A stretch of DNA of 64,000 bases from Streptomyces ruber (GCF_014648075.1 NZ_BMQK01000019.1:48706-112705); one strand, 5' to 3'; positions 35,248 through 44,674 are shown, numbered from the stretch's first letter. Numbers and translations are program-made. Notes: generated by a model not told the origin, from the letters alone.

Positions 35248-35796
35248 TCACTTCGCTGTCGTCGTCGCGTGAATGACACGCGACTTACCCGACTCCACAC
35301 CCTTCCCCGCCGGATTCACCGCTGTCACCGTGTAGGAGTAGCTGGTGCCAGGCGCCAGCCCCTCCATCGTGGCGACAGCATCGTTCGAACTCTCCAGATA
35401 GCCACCCCGGCCATCGTAGATCTTGTAACTGGTCGCGTTCTCGACCTCGGTCCACTGGAAGCTGATGGTCGTCGACGTGGTCCCAGTCACCGCAAGCCCC
35501 CTCGGCGCCAGCACCGTAGGCGAAGTCACAGGACCTGAAGGGCTGCTGGAAGGATTCGGATCCGGCTCGGGATCCGGCAGAACATGAATACCAGCGTGAG
35601 CCAGGACGATGAGCACCGCGAGAACCGCACTCATCGCACCGACCACGATCGCGAAGATCTGCGCCAGCACCACACCGTTCGACTGCCGGCGTGGCTGCTC
35701 GCGCACTGGAGTGCGGTTCCGGCCGTCCCTATCTACCCCAGTGGCCCTGGAGTCCCCGAGATTCCCACTGATCTCGCTTTCCCTCTGCACTTTCAT
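35248..35796 (-). CDS. Single-pass membrane protein with one fibronectin type III domain
   Basis: 182 residues from the ATG at 35796 (an upstream in-frame start at 35961 is possible). A charged N-terminal region (about 1-48) is followed by one membrane helix (VVLAQIFAIVVGAMSAVLAV). Then come a Pro/Asp/Ser linker (LPDPEPDPNPSSSPSG) and a C-terminal FN3 domain (about 100-180, TSTTISFQWTEVENATSYKI; LAPGTSYSYTVTAVNPAGK). The FN3 domain is predicted to be outside the cell. Function unknown. GC is slightly lower than in neighbouring genes, and it sits among remnants. Confidence 0.7.
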   Translation of the reverse strand: MKVQRESEISGNLGDSRATGVDRDGRNRTPVREQPRRQSNGVVLAQIFAIVVGAMSAVLAVLIVLAHAGIHVLPDPEPDPNPSSSPSGPVTSPTVLAPRGLAVTGTTSTTISFQWTEVENATSYKIYDGRGGYLESSNDAVATMEGLAPGTSYSYTVTAVNPAGKGVESGKSRVIHATTTAK

Positions 35797-36243
35797 ACCC
35801 CCGTTATTCGGTCCACACCGCACAATGCAGCGCAGGCCAACAGGCTGCCCTCCGTACCGCCGGACAGCAAGGCCCTTATACTCCTGATTCGATTCACCAG
35901 ACGTGGAGCTCGACGAACACCCGGAAGACGTCCAGCGCCCCAGTACGAGCGATCCCGACAATGACCGACCGCCAGATTATGCGTGATCTTGTTCGAGTGC
36001 GTGAAATGCGCGAGGCACGATCGCCCTCCACGTTCCTGCAGACGCCTCTGCAGATTCCGGCGCATATCATCCGTTGAGACCGCCGACACCGCCTGTTCGG
36101 AATCGTTCAGCCGCCCATACGGCTGCTTCGAATACGCGTCCTCCGGCAATCCCGATCCGCACAGGGTTCCGTTGCAGACTGTGCGCGGCCACAAGCCTGC
36201 CGCTTGACCGGCTTGCTCCTGTTGCTGACCGCCTCGGTGCCTT

Positions 36244-36680
36244 CGTCGTGATGTCTCGCTTCCGGTTGCGCGCCGGGGGGAGGGTACTGGCAGCGCTGCT
36301 GCTGCACGCGGATCGGCCGCTGTCCCGGGGAAGGCTCATCGACCCGGTGGTGGGGAACGGCGGTTGCCGGGACGTGCGGTTGACCTGCCGCAGCGGCACA
36401 CCTCGGGGCTGTGACCGAGGCCGGTTGCACGTTGCCGGTACCGGCAGGCCGACTGGCTCCGGAGACGTTCGTCCACCAGGCCGAACGCGGGCGAGCCGCC
36501 CGGGTGGCCGGGGACCCGTCCGCGGCGGCCGAGGCCCTGTGCGCCGCGCTGGAACTGTGGCGGGGCCGGCTGCGTGAGTGACCGGCCGGTCCGTCGCCGG
36601 GGAAGGAGCGGGACCTGCTGGAGGAGCACCGTCCGGACGTGCTGGAGCAACGTCGCGAGGTGGATCCGGGTGGGTCGGCA
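36244..36680 (+). pseudogene. SARP/AfsR-type transcriptional activator remnant
   Basis: Pieces of the winged-helix plus BTAD region of a SARP regulator. FRLRAGGRVLAALLLHADRP and LSRGRLIDPVVGNG correspond to the DNA-binding domain. LPVPAGRLAPETFVHQAERG and AARVAGDPSAAAEALCAALE with LWRGRLRE correspond to the BTAD. An in-frame TGA at 36579 is followed by KERDLLEEHRPDVLEQRREV, the BTAD continuation. Frame changes and the stop show that it is dead. Confidence 0.65.
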
Positions 36681-36851
36681 AGTGGTGGGGGCTGCTCGGT
36701 CGAGACCCGTCCGTAGCGGGTCACCGTCCCGAACCGAACGCGTTCACCCCGGGTCGGAAGTGTCCCCGCGCAAGGCGTGCCCCACCTGGTCGGCGCGGCC
36801 GACGCCGGGCCTGCGTGAGCGGGCTCCATGAGCAGACTGCACATGTCCCCG

Positions 36852-38405
36852 TCAGGTGAACCGCAACGTGCGCTGGATCCAGTCCAGGACCTCGTCCGCC
36901 CAGCCCAGAACCGCGAGGGTCGATGTCAGGTTGCCCGGCGGGTGGTTGATCAGGGTGTCCCGGCGGACGAGCCGGTCGAAGTCCACAAGTACCGGATCCT
37001 GCCGTACGGTCTCTCCGTCCGGCCGCCGGAACTCGACGCCGGCCCGGCGCATGACATTGACCGTTTCCTGAGCCAGGATGCCGTAGCCGACGGTCGTCGG
37101 ATGCACGCCGTCCACGGAGAACAGGCCGCCGTCGGTACGCCGCTCGCCGTCCGTTGCGAGGTAGTGCGTGTTGGGCACCGGTGTCAGCGCCTGCAACTGA
37201 GGGGGCAGCGGGTACGGCTGCCACCACTCCGGGCGGGCGGCCGGATCCTCCAGGAAGCGGCGCGAAGCGAGCCGGTCCAGCAGCCCGGCGGTGTCCAGCA
37301 GGTACCAGTCCTTGCCCGCCTGCCTCGCCTGGCGCACCTGATCGGTGATGGCCTCGTTGTAGGCGTCGATGGCGTGGTCGACCGCACGGGCCTCGTCCCC
37401 GGTGATGCAGGGATCCTGGTGCGGATCGAAGTCGCGGTCCGCTGTCCAGGGCCGCGTGTAGTACGGGAAGTACGCCGAACCGGGCTCAATCTTGGCGCCG
37501 ATCCCGCGCGCCAACGGGACGATCGTCACATGCGGCACCGTGCACCACACCACATGCCGCGCCTTGATTCCGCGGACCCGGTCGGCGACCAGTCCCAGCT
37601 CGTCCGCGAAGTGCTCCGGCCGCCAGACGGTGAAGGCGCCCTTGCGGTCCAGGTCGTCGTAGCCCTCCTCGCTCCACACCACCCGCAGTTCCGTCACGCA
37701 CTGCAGGGCGTTGTTGGGGCCGAGGAACACGATGAGGGTCTCGATACCGTGCTCCGGGTCGGTACCACCGGTCTCCTCGCCGAGCCGCTGCGCCGCATCC
37801 AGTTGGGTCCAGGCCCCCGCCTCCACCGGCTCGGTGGGCAGCACCCGCAGGGCGGCACGTTCGCCGGCGTTCTGCACGACCTGGTTCACGAGGTCGTCGC
37901 TGGGAACGGAGATCCGCTCGCGGCACACGTCGGCCGACTTGTCCAAGGCGTCGCGCAGATCCCAGCCGAAGACCGCGAGGTTGTGGTTGACCGCGCGGGT
38001 ACGGACCGTCGACGTGCCCGGTCCTCGTTCCCAGTGATCCTCCACCCGATCCATGAACCGCCGGGCGCGGAACAGCGCGGACGGCGTCTCCCACCAGTCC
38101 ACCTTCTTACCGAACCGCGCCTGCAGGTCACGCAGCAGCAATTCCAGATTGAGCGGCAGCCCGCCGTACCCGTCATAGCGCGGATAACGGAATCGGTCCG
38201 CCCACCCCAGCTCGTGCGCCACGATCGCGGGAAATGAGAGATCGGTATGGAAAATCGCCGCACTCTGGAACCCCTGGGTGAGCGAGTCCCCGATCGCGAC
38301 GAGCCGGTGGAGCGGCTCCCCCTCCCACTCCACGTCGCAGGCGATTCCCAGCGTCGCATCGATATGAGGCGCCCGCAGGCTTTGCGAGTCCGAGGCACAC
38401 GCCAT
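36852..38405 (-). CDS. SGNH/GDSL-family hydrolase
   Basis: 517 residues from the ATG at 38405, placed behind GAGGGGGA. Block I with the nucleophile is AIGDSLTQGFQSAAIFHTDL. A block III-like region contains IVFLGPNNALQC. The catalytic Asp/His pair is in SVDGVHPTTVGYGILAQE near residue 440. There is no signal peptide, so it is probably cytoplasmic, and it is longer than typical GDSL esterases (about 200-350). Substrate unknown. It is an intact gene in an otherwise decayed stretch. The palindromic TTGACGTCAA at 38505-38514 upstream could belong to its promoter. Confidence 0.85.
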   Translation of the reverse strand: MACASDSQSLRAPHIDATLGIACDVEWEGEPLHRLVAIGDSLTQGFQSAAIFHTDLSFPAIVAHELGWADRFRYPRYDGYGGLPLNLELLLRDLQARFGKKVDWWETPSALFRARRFMDRVEDHWERGPGTSTVRTRAVNHNLAVFGWDLRDALDKSADVCRERISVPSDDLVNQVVQNAGERAALRVLPTEPVEAGAWTQLDAAQRLGEETGGTDPEHGIETLIVFLGPNNALQCVTELRVVWSEEGYDDLDRKGAFTVWRPEHFADELGLVADRVRGIKARHVVWCTVPHVTIVPLARGIGAKIEPGSAYFPYYTRPWTADRDFDPHQDPCITGDEARAVDHAIDAYNEAITDQVRQARQAGKDWYLLDTAGLLDRLASRRFLEDPAARPEWWQPYPLPPQLQALTPVPNTHYLATDGERRTDGGLFSVDGVHPTTVGYGILAQETVNVMRRAGVEFRRPDGETVRQDPVLVDFDRLVRRDTLINHPPGNLTSTLAVLGWADEVLDWIQRTLRFT

Positions 38406-38644
38406 TACTCCCCCTCGTTGAGACATGGCGCATAATCGCAGGACACTCACGCGAGCTGTCTCGATACGGCGTGGCGTCATCTTTACTGTGCTCCGCGCCA
38501 CCACTTGACGTCAACGGAAATCCTGCGGGTATTTGTCGCGTACGATCCCGTCTCCCGTCAGCGAACGCCCCCCGCACAAATGTCAGTGCCTACGGTCGAT
38601 ACGCATGAGCTGTTCGTGGATGGACGTACCTCTGACGTGGTCTG

Positions 38645-39345
38645 TCAGCCGACGGCCAGAGCGCGCCTCACCGCGTAGGGGAGGATGCCGCCGTGCCGCA
38701 GGCAGGCCGGTTCCTGGCCGGAGAAGATGCGCAGACGCAAGGGGATGCTCCTGACTTCCCTGTCCGGGTGGTGCATGTGAAGGGTGACGGGGTTGGCCCC
38801 GACCCGCAGGTTCCGGAGCCCGTCGAAGGTGAGGTGCCCCTCGTCGGTGAAGTCGTGTGCCGAGGCGCTGTCGCCGTCGGTGAACTCCAACGGCAGCACT
38901 CCCGTACCGATCAGGTCGGAGCGGTGGATGCGCTCGTACGACTCGGCGATGACGGCCCGGACGCCGAGCAGGGTCTGGGCCTTCGCGGCCCAGTCACGGC
39001 TGGAGCCGGCACCGTAGTTGCGACCAACGACGATGACGGGGTCGCAACCCGCCGCCCGGTAGGTGGGGGCGGCCTCGTACACCGGCAGGACCGCCGTGCG
39101 GCCGGCGGTGCGGGCCCAGCCGCCCGGGCCGGGACGGTCGCTCAGCGGCAGATCGGTGACGGCCGGATTGGTGAAGGCACCGCGGAGCATGACCTCGTGG
39201 TTGCTGCGGCGGGTGGAGCAGCGGCGGCTCGCCGTCGCCGCTGCCGTCGCTGCCGGAGACCCGGACCACGCGGGCCAGTGCCTCCGTGTTCACCTGGTGG
39301 ATGATGCCGGTGCCGGGCGGGACGACCTGGACGCTCCGTTCTAGG
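38645..39345 (-). pseudogene. Aconitate hydratase remnant (C-terminal swivel domain)
   Basis: The last 180 codons match aconitase: AFTNPAVTDLPLSDRPG, VIVVGRNYGAGSSRDWAAKA, GVRAVIAESYERIHRSDLIG, GVLPLEFTDGDSA. Just upstream and out of frame are TRRSNHEVMLRG and, further up, GTGIIHQVNTEALARVV. Segments that are hundreds of residues apart in intact aconitase (about 900 residues) are therefore adjacent here. The iron-sulfur cluster region is missing. The frame and deletion evidence make it non-functional. Confidence 0.85.
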
Positions 39346-39712
39346 GGCGGCAGGCCACGTCACGCGGTGTCCGGGTGCCCGGCGGCGGGCAGCACGGGCG
39401 GGTGGACGCCGGAACGGGATCCGCACCGGTACGCCGGTCCGCGCCGCTGCGCTCGCCGGCCGCGAACAGGTGCCGGACGGGACGGGGAACACCCAGACGG
39501 CGTCGGAGCCGGGCCCGATACCGAAGGCGGTGCCGTGAGGCCGCCGTGCACCGCGCACCAGCTCCGTCCGATGCGGCCGGTCGCCCGGGAACGGCGGATC
39601 GTCCAGCTCGACGGTCCGCAGCGGTGACCGGCCGGCCCCGGCCGTCCCCTCTCGAAACGCCTCGTCAGCGGAGGGTGCTGGGCCGGTCTCACTGCCAGGA
39701 GGCACCGTCGTC

Positions 39713-39985
39713 GTGCCGCGTGCCGCGTCCATCGTGAGAACGGCGCCTCACCCCCACGCCGCCCGCCTGTTCGTCGACTTCCCGCTCTCGGCGAAGGGCC
39801 AGGCCACGGTCGCCAGGGGTGGGCCGGCACCGCACCGGCCGGGCGTCGAACAGGACGACAGCGATAGTCCGCAGGACATGCAGCGCGTGCTCGGCGAGGA
39901 CCACGTCCACCTGTACCGCCACGCGCACGTGCCGGAGGAGACCCAGCACGCCTACCTGGAGCGCTGGGAAAGGGCCATGGGCTGA
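39713..39985 (+). pseudogene. Fragment of an ABC-transporter solute-binding protein
   Basis: 90 codons containing IVRTAPHPHAARLFVDFPLS and AKGQATVARGG, the typical C-terminal segment of iron(III)-type periplasmic binding proteins. It ends in HVPEETQHAYLERWERAMG. There is no signal peptide or main body. Directly followed by a permease fragment (40056-40302), so an ABC operon has been truncated here. Confidence 0.6.
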
Positions 39986-40030
39986 ACCGCCCTTCGCCGC
40001 CCGCCGCTGAACCGCCCTTCGCCGCCCGCC
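39981..40030 (+). repeat. Two perfect copies of a 25-bp direct repeat
   Basis: The unit beginning GCTGAACCGCCCTTCGCC occurs at 39981-40005 and again at 40006-40030. It spans the end of the solute-binding-protein fragment. Confidence 0.9.
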
Positions 40031-40055
40031 CCGGCCCCACCCGTCCGGAGCCGCC

Positions 40056-40302
40056 ATGACCACCCAGACCCCTCCCGCCCCTCCTCACCCTCCCCCGGCC
40101 GCGCCCTGCGCGCGGGTGACCCGGGCACACCCCACTCCCGGCGACTGTTCGGCGCCGGCCGCGAAGGCACCATCCACCGGCTGACGTCCCTCGTCACCGC
40201 CGCCCTCGTGCTCGCCCCGTCGTCCCGATCCTCCACCAGTCCGTACGCGACCAGCCGCGGTACGCCGCGGGTGGCGCCTTCACCCCGGAGGACCACGGGT
40301 GA
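40056..40302 (+). pseudogene. Fragment of an ABC-transporter permease N-terminus
   Basis: An ATG at 40056 begins MTTQTPPAPPHPPP. Coding sense shifts to SRRLFGAGREGTIHRLTSLV with TAALVLAP (first membrane helix), then in a third frame to VVPILHQSVRDQPRYAAGG and AFTPEDHG before a stop at 40302. This resembles the start of iron-type permeases, with two frameshifts and everything after helix 1 lost. Confidence 0.6.
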
Positions 40303-40335
40303 TCCGCCCTCACCCAGGCCCTTCCGTCCTCCGTT

Positions 40336-41532
40336 CTACCGGGCGAACCGTACGGGCAGGCCGCGCGGCCCCCGGATCATCATTCCCGGGCGCCAGGTGA
40401 TCGCCGCCGGATGGATGTCCAGGGCGAGGTCCGGGCAGCGTTCCAGCAGCGACCGCAGGGCGATGCGCGCCTCCAGCCGGGCCAGGGGCGCACCCAGGCA
40501 GTGGTGGATGCCGTGGCCGAACGCCAGGTGGCCGCGGGCGTCACGGAAGATGTCGAAGCGGTCGGGCGCGGGGAAACGGGCGGGGTCGCGGTTGGCGTCG
40601 GCCATGGCGACGAGGACGAGTTCGCCGCCGCCGGGGACGACGGTGTCGCCGATCGTCACCGGTTCGGTGGTGAAGCGGAACGTGGGGGTCTCCAGCGGTC
40701 CCTCGTAGCGCAGCGCCTCCTCGACGGCGGCGTCGACGAGGGAGAGATCCGCCCGCAGAGCGGCCAGTTGTCCGGGGTGGGTCAGCAGGGCGAGGACGGC
40801 GTTGGAGATGAGGTTCACCGTGGTCTCGTGGCCGGCCACGAGCAGCAGCCAGGCCATGCCGAGCAGTTCCTCGTGGGAGAGCCGATCGCCGTCCTCGTCC
40901 GAGTTGTGGATCAGCGCGCCCATGAGATCGTCGCCGGGCTGCTGCCGCTTGCGCTCCAGCAGCTCCACCAGGTACTGCGCCATCGACTTCGCCGCGGCCT
41001 GACGCAGTGCGGGGTCGGTCGCACCGAGTGCGTCGTTCGACCATGTCCTGAAGGATTGCCGGTCCAGGTCCGGCACGCCCAGGAGTTCGCAGATCACGGA
41101 GATGGGCAGCGGGAAGGACAGCGCCTCGACGAGGTCGGCGCGCCCGTCGGGGGCGGCGAGCATCCTGTCCAGGAGCGTGTCCGTCGTCTCCTGGATGCGG
41201 GGGGCGAGTGCCTCGACGCGGCGCGTGGTGAACTCGCGGGCGACCAGCTTGCGCAGCCGGGTGTGGTCCGGCGGGTCGGCCCTGAGCATGTGCGTGCCGG
41301 GCGATAAGGCGCCCAGGGGCAGGGAGGGTGAGGCCTTGCTCCAGTCCTTGGAGAGTCTGCGGTCCGCGAGGGCGGCGCGTGCGGCCTCGTACCCGACGAC
41401 GAGCCAGGCCTCCGCGCCTCCTTCCGGCATGCGTATACGGTGCACCGGGCCCTGTGCCCGCAGCCGGGCGTAGACGGGATAGGGGTCGCGGGTGAAGGAC
41501 TCACCGAGCGCCGCTAGATCGACCACGGTCAT
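40336..41532 (-). CDS. Cytochrome P450 (bacterial class I, CYP105/107-like)
   Basis: 398 residues, full length, soluble. I-helix oxygen-binding motif LLVAGHETTVNLISN, K-helix ExxR in EEALRYEG, and the heme-binding loop FGHGIHHCLGAPLARLEARI with the thiolate Cys. It needs a ferredoxin and reductase; no ferredoxin gene is adjacent. Substrate unknown. It lies 231 bp downstream of the hydrolase gene on the same strand, so co-transcription is uncertain. Exact CYP family cannot be assigned without alignment. Confidence 0.94.
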   Translation of the reverse strand: MTVVDLAALGESFTRDPYPVYARLRAQGPVHRIRMPEGGAEAWLVVGYEAARAALADRRLSKDWSKASPSLPLGALSPGTHMLRADPPDHTRLRKLVAREFTTRRVEALAPRIQETTDTLLDRMLAAPDGRADLVEALSFPLPISVICELLGVPDLDRQSFRTWSNDALGATDPALRQAAAKSMAQYLVELLERKRQQPGDDLMGALIHNSDEDGDRLSHEELLGMAWLLLVAGHETTVNLISNAVLALLTHPGQLAALRADLSLVDAAVEEALRYEGPLETPTFRFTTEPVTIGDTVVPGGGELVLVAMADANRDPARFPAPDRFDIFRDARGHLAFGHGIHHCLGAPLARLEARIALRSLLERCPDLALDIHPAAITWRPGMMIRGPRGLPVRFAR

Positions 41533-41763
41533 GGGATCACCACCTGACTGAACGCTGGGAAGAAGGGAGTTGTGCGCTTGAGTGACCTGTACGCGGACGC
41601 CGTGGTGCCCCGGAGGCGGCAGGTAAGGGGGCCTCGGAAAGTGACCAGCGGTCGCCGCCCACTGGCGTACCGACTGTAGCTCCTGTCGTCACGGGAGGAA
41701 CCTGGATATCGGACACCCCCGGAGGCGGTGGGCACGCCGGTGTGACCGGTCGTGCGGGTGACC

Positions 41764-42642
41764 TCAGGCCCTGAAGCGTCGCAGCAACGTACGGAGGACG
41801 TCCCTGTGGTGCGTCCACAACAGTGCGCCACCGGCACCGGGCACGAGATGCCTGACGGAGTGCGGGATGCGGTCGGCCAGGCCGGCACCGAGATCCGGGG
41901 AGTGGCTGACGTCCAGTTCCCCGTACCAGAGGTCGACCGGCACCCGGATCGACGAGAGATCGATCCTCCAGTGCCCCATGGCCAGGGCGGTGTCCTGGGC
42001 GTATCCGCCGGCGCCCTGGGCGAACGCCTCGTCGAGGGCGTGCCGGTACGCCGCGGCGAACACGGGGTGCCGGTAGACGGCGAGATCGGTCTCCGGGCCG
42101 GCCGCCGTCACCAGGTCCCACATGCGCCGGGCGGTGAAAGTCGCGAAGATCTCCTCCGCGGCATCTCTGTCGGCCACGGCGATGTCCACCAGGTTCCGCA
42201 GTTCGCCCGGCAGCGCGTCCGCGAACCGCCCGTCCGCCACCTCGTCCGCCCCGGACACGACCGCCAGTCCGCTGATGACCGGTGCGGCGGCACAGGCCAG
42301 CGCGAAGGGTGCTCCCTGTGAGTGGGCGACCATCAACGGCCGGCCGAGTTCCCGTAGTTCCGTGAACACCCGGACGTCCTCGGCGAAGTCGTGGAGCGTA
42401 CGGGCGGGCAACGGTGTGGAGACGCCGAGTCCGGGGCGGTCGAGGGAGACCAGCCGCACACCGAGTTCCTGCAGCGCGTCGGCGCCGAAACCCAGGTGGC
42501 GACTGGTCGCGGCACCCGGGGAGAACAGCACCGCCGTACCGTCGTGAGGGCCCCACTCGGCCCAGCCGAGCAGCCTCCCGTCAGGCAGGCGCTCCGCGCC
42601 CAGGCGTTCGGGTGCGGTGACACCCGCTCGTAACGTGTCCAT
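41764..42642 (-). CDS. Alpha/beta hydrolase
   Basis: 292 residues. The oxyanion region follows GTAVLFSPGAATSRHLGFG. The nucleophile elbow is MVAHSQGAPFALACA (GxSxG-like HSQGA). The acid is likely in VDLWYGELDVSHS and the His in GAGGALLWTHHRDV. The family contains esterases, epoxide hydrolases and lactonases; substrate not evident. Start ATG at 42642 is 16 bp after the NUDIX gene, so it is the last gene of the DeoR-DUF4406-NUDIX operon. Confidence 0.87.
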   Translation of the reverse strand: MDTLRAGVTAPERLGAERLPDGRLLGWAEWGPHDGTAVLFSPGAATSRHLGFGADALQELGVRLVSLDRPGLGVSTPLPARTLHDFAEDVRVFTELRELGRPLMVAHSQGAPFALACAAAPVISGLAVVSGADEVADGRFADALPGELRNLVDIAVADRDAAEEIFATFTARRMWDLVTAAGPETDLAVYRHPVFAAAYRHALDEAFAQGAGGYAQDTALAMGHWRIDLSSIRVPVDLWYGELDVSHSPDLGAGLADRIPHSVRHLVPGAGGALLWTHHRDVLRTLLRRFRA

Positions 42643-42658
42643 CGCGTCCTGCTCCGGT

Positions 42659-43351
42659 TCACTGTCGTCGGTGGCTGCGCGGCGGGCGGGGACGTCCGGG
42701 TCCGAACGGACCGTTCAGGGCCGCCCACTGCAACAGCATGATGGTCTTGGCGTCGGCGATCTCGCCCGTGTGGATCATGGCGAGAGCTTCGTGGAAGGAC
42801 AGCTCCAGTACGGTGATGTCCTCGCCCTCGGCGGCGATGCCCTTTGCTGTCGCCGTGGGGTTCGCGTCCCGGTAGGGGGCGGCGAAGAAGTGCAGGCGTT
42901 CGGTGACCGAGCCGGGACTCATGTAGGCCGTGAGGACGTGTTCGGCGGCGCTGACGGCGTATCCGGTCTCCTCGGCCGCCTCCCGGCGGATGGCCTCCTC
43001 CGGAGTGTCCCCGTCCAGCAGTCCGGCCGCGGTCTCGACGAGCATCCCGTCGGGGTGTCCGTTGACATACGCGGGGAGGCGGAACTGACGGGTCAGCAGC
43101 ACGGTCCCCCGGTCGGTGTCGTACAGCAGGATCGTGGCGCCGTCGCCACGGTCGTAGGTCTCGCGCTGTTCACGGCTCCAGTGACCGTCGCCGTGCCGGT
43201 AGTCGAAGGTTGTCCTGCGCAGCACGTACCAGTCGCAGGACAGGACCTCGACATCGCGGATCACCACCCTCGGATTGCCGGTCAGGTCGCGGCCGTGCCG
43301 GTCCAGACCCGTGCGGCCGCGCCGGTCCGGCGTGTCGATGCCCGCGGTCAT
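42659..43351 (-). CDS. NUDIX hydrolase, nucleoside-diphosphate-sugar type
   Basis: 230 residues. The NUDIX box is GLLDGDTPEEAIRREAAEE followed by TG, matching GX5EX7REUXEEXGU. An N-terminal segment (VLSCDWYVLRRTTFDYRHGD) and the acidic loop after the box resemble ADP-ribose or GDP-mannose pyrophosphatases (NudK/NudF type). It cleaves a nucleoside-diphosphate-X bond. The ATG overlaps the stop of the DUF4406 gene by 4 bp, implying coupled synthesis and possibly a shared pathway on a nucleotide or NAD-derived substrate. Confidence 0.92.
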   Translation of the reverse strand: MTAGIDTPDRRGRTGLDRHGRDLTGNPRVVIRDVEVLSCDWYVLRRTTFDYRHGDGHWSREQRETYDRGDGATILLYDTDRGTVLLTRQFRLPAYVNGHPDGMLVETAAGLLDGDTPEEAIRREAAEETGYAVSAAEHVLTAYMSPGSVTERLHFFAAPYRDANPTATAKGIAAEGEDITVLELSFHEALAMIHTGEIADAKTIMLLQWAALNGPFGPGRPRPPRSHRRQ

Positions 43352-43725
43352 CGGCGGGCGGGTATCTCGTCGAGACCGGTGTAGACGGCCTTGCCCTGGG
43401 CCCGCGCCCGGGCGACCATCCGGTCGGCCCCCTCGGAGGCGCCGCCGATGCGCAGCACCCCGTCGCAGCGGGACAGCAGCCGTTCGGCGACGGGGTGGAA
43501 GATCTCCTCGTAGGCGGCGTCGCCGGGGCGGGCGCTGCCCGCCGCCTCCAGGAGGGGGAGGGCGAGTGCCTCACCGGTGACTCCCAGGTGGCCCGCGCGG
43601 AAGAGGGTCAGGGCGGTCTCGGTCATCGCCCTGACGTTGGCCTCCATCTTGTGCGGATCGTCGCCGGTGCCGGACCGGTAGGGGCCGGCGACGAGGATCA
43701 TGAGCGGCCGGTCGGCGGTCTTCAC
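43348..43725 (-). CDS. DUF4406 / nucleoside 2-deoxyribosyltransferase-like protein
   Basis: 125 residues beginning with a GTG behind GAGGAGA. The start KTADRPLMILVAGPYRSG is the first strand and loop of the nucleoside deoxyribosyltransferase-like fold. ANVRAMTETALTLFRAGHL and RCDGVLRIGGASEGADRMV follow in the right order, ending in DEIPARR. Members bind nucleotides; enzymatic activity is proven only for some relatives. It lies 52 bp after the DeoR gene and overlaps the NUDIX gene, so it belongs to a DeoR-controlled operon. Confidence 0.8.
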   Translation of the reverse strand: MKTADRPLMILVAGPYRSGTGDDPHKMEANVRAMTETALTLFRAGHLGVTGEALALPLLEAAGSARPGDAAYEEIFHPVAERLLSRCDGVLRIGGASEGADRMVARARAQGKAVYTGLDEIPARR

Positions 43726-43777
43726 GATCGTCTCCTCGATGTTGTCGTGTGCGATGTGGGTGCGGGTGTGCGGGACA

Positions 43778-44563
43778 TCAGGCCAGTGAGGTCTCGACCC
43801 CGGCCTCGCGGAGGGCTTCGAGGGTGGCCGGACCGTTCGGGTGGGTCCCCGGGTCGGCGGCGGCGTTGTCGGTGACGAAGCGGTGCGCGGCATCGAGCGG
43901 GGCAACCTGGCTGAAGGCCCTGACGCCGAGTTTGGTGGCGTCCGCGACGGTGACCGTGCGAGCGGACTGGCGAAGTCCCACCTGTTTGACCGCCGCGTCC
44001 TCCAGGGAGAACTCCGACCACCCGTGCTCGGCGTGCACGCCGCCGATGGACATCACGAAGCAGTCGAAGCTCAGGGACTCCAGTGTGCGCAGGGCCAGCG
44101 GTCCCACCAGTGAGCGTTCACCGGGACGGGAGCTGCCTCCCACGACGAGGAGCTCGATGCCGTCCCGGTCCGCCAGGACCATCGCGGCCTGCAGGCTCAG
44201 TACCGCGACGGTCAGCGGGGCCCGCTCCGCCAGGTGCCGGGCGACGTGCACGGTGGTGGTGCCCGCGTCCAGCAGCACCCGGGACCCCGGTTCCACCGTC
44301 GCGGCCACGGCCGCACCGAGTCTGTCCTTGACCGCGGCCTGCCACGGTTCCCTGGCGGTGAAGGTCCCGCCCCCTTCCCGGGGACGCGTGGCGACCGCGC
44401 CACCGTGCACCCTTCGCACGAGCCCCTGACGCTCCAGAGCGTCCAGGTCCCTGCGGACGGTCATCTCCGAAACCCCCAGGCGATGGGAGAGTTCGGACAC
44501 GGAAACCCTGTCGGAGTTCTGGACCAGACGCAGCGTCAGGTCCAGACGGTCGGCAACACCCAT
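43778..44563 (-). CDS. DeoR-family transcriptional regulator
   Basis: 261 residues. The N-terminal HTH (about 6-60) carries the DeoR signature RVSVSELSHRLGVSEMTVRR with DLDALERQGLVRRVHGGA. A C-terminal sugar-phosphate-binding (ISOCOT) domain follows (GSRVLLDAGTTTVHVARHL; LVVGGSSRPGERSLVGPLA). It usually represses its own operon and releases on binding a phosphorylated sugar or nucleoside. The perfect palindrome at 44590-44613 lies 26 bp upstream of its start. It heads the operon with DUF4406, NUDIX and hydrolase genes. Confidence 0.93.
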   Translation of the reverse strand: MGVADRLDLTLRLVQNSDRVSVSELSHRLGVSEMTVRRDLDALERQGLVRRVHGGAVATRPREGGGTFTAREPWQAAVKDRLGAAVAATVEPGSRVLLDAGTTTVHVARHLAERAPLTVAVLSLQAAMVLADRDGIELLVVGGSSRPGERSLVGPLALRTLESLSFDCFVMSIGGVHAEHGWSEFSLEDAAVKQVGLRQSARTVTVADATKLGVRAFSQVAPLDAAHRFVTDNAAADPGTHPNGPATLEALREAGVETSLA

Positions 44564-44589
44564 GCACCCTTTCTAACACATTGCTGTTC

Positions 44590-44613
44590 ACTCGAACATG
44601 AATATGTTCGAGT
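44590..44613. promoter_or_regulatory. Perfect palindromic operator upstream of the DeoR gene
   Basis: Arms ACTCGAACAT (44590-44599) and ATGTTCGAGT (44604-44613) are exact complements around GAAT. The AT-rich centre stands out in this GC-rich DNA. Position just upstream of the DeoR start suggests autoregulation of the operon. Confidence 0.7.
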
Positions 44614-44674
44614 CGTTCAGGGCTCGATGCTGCCGGATGCGGCAGGACCTCGGACCCCGGACCTCCGGCCTCGA

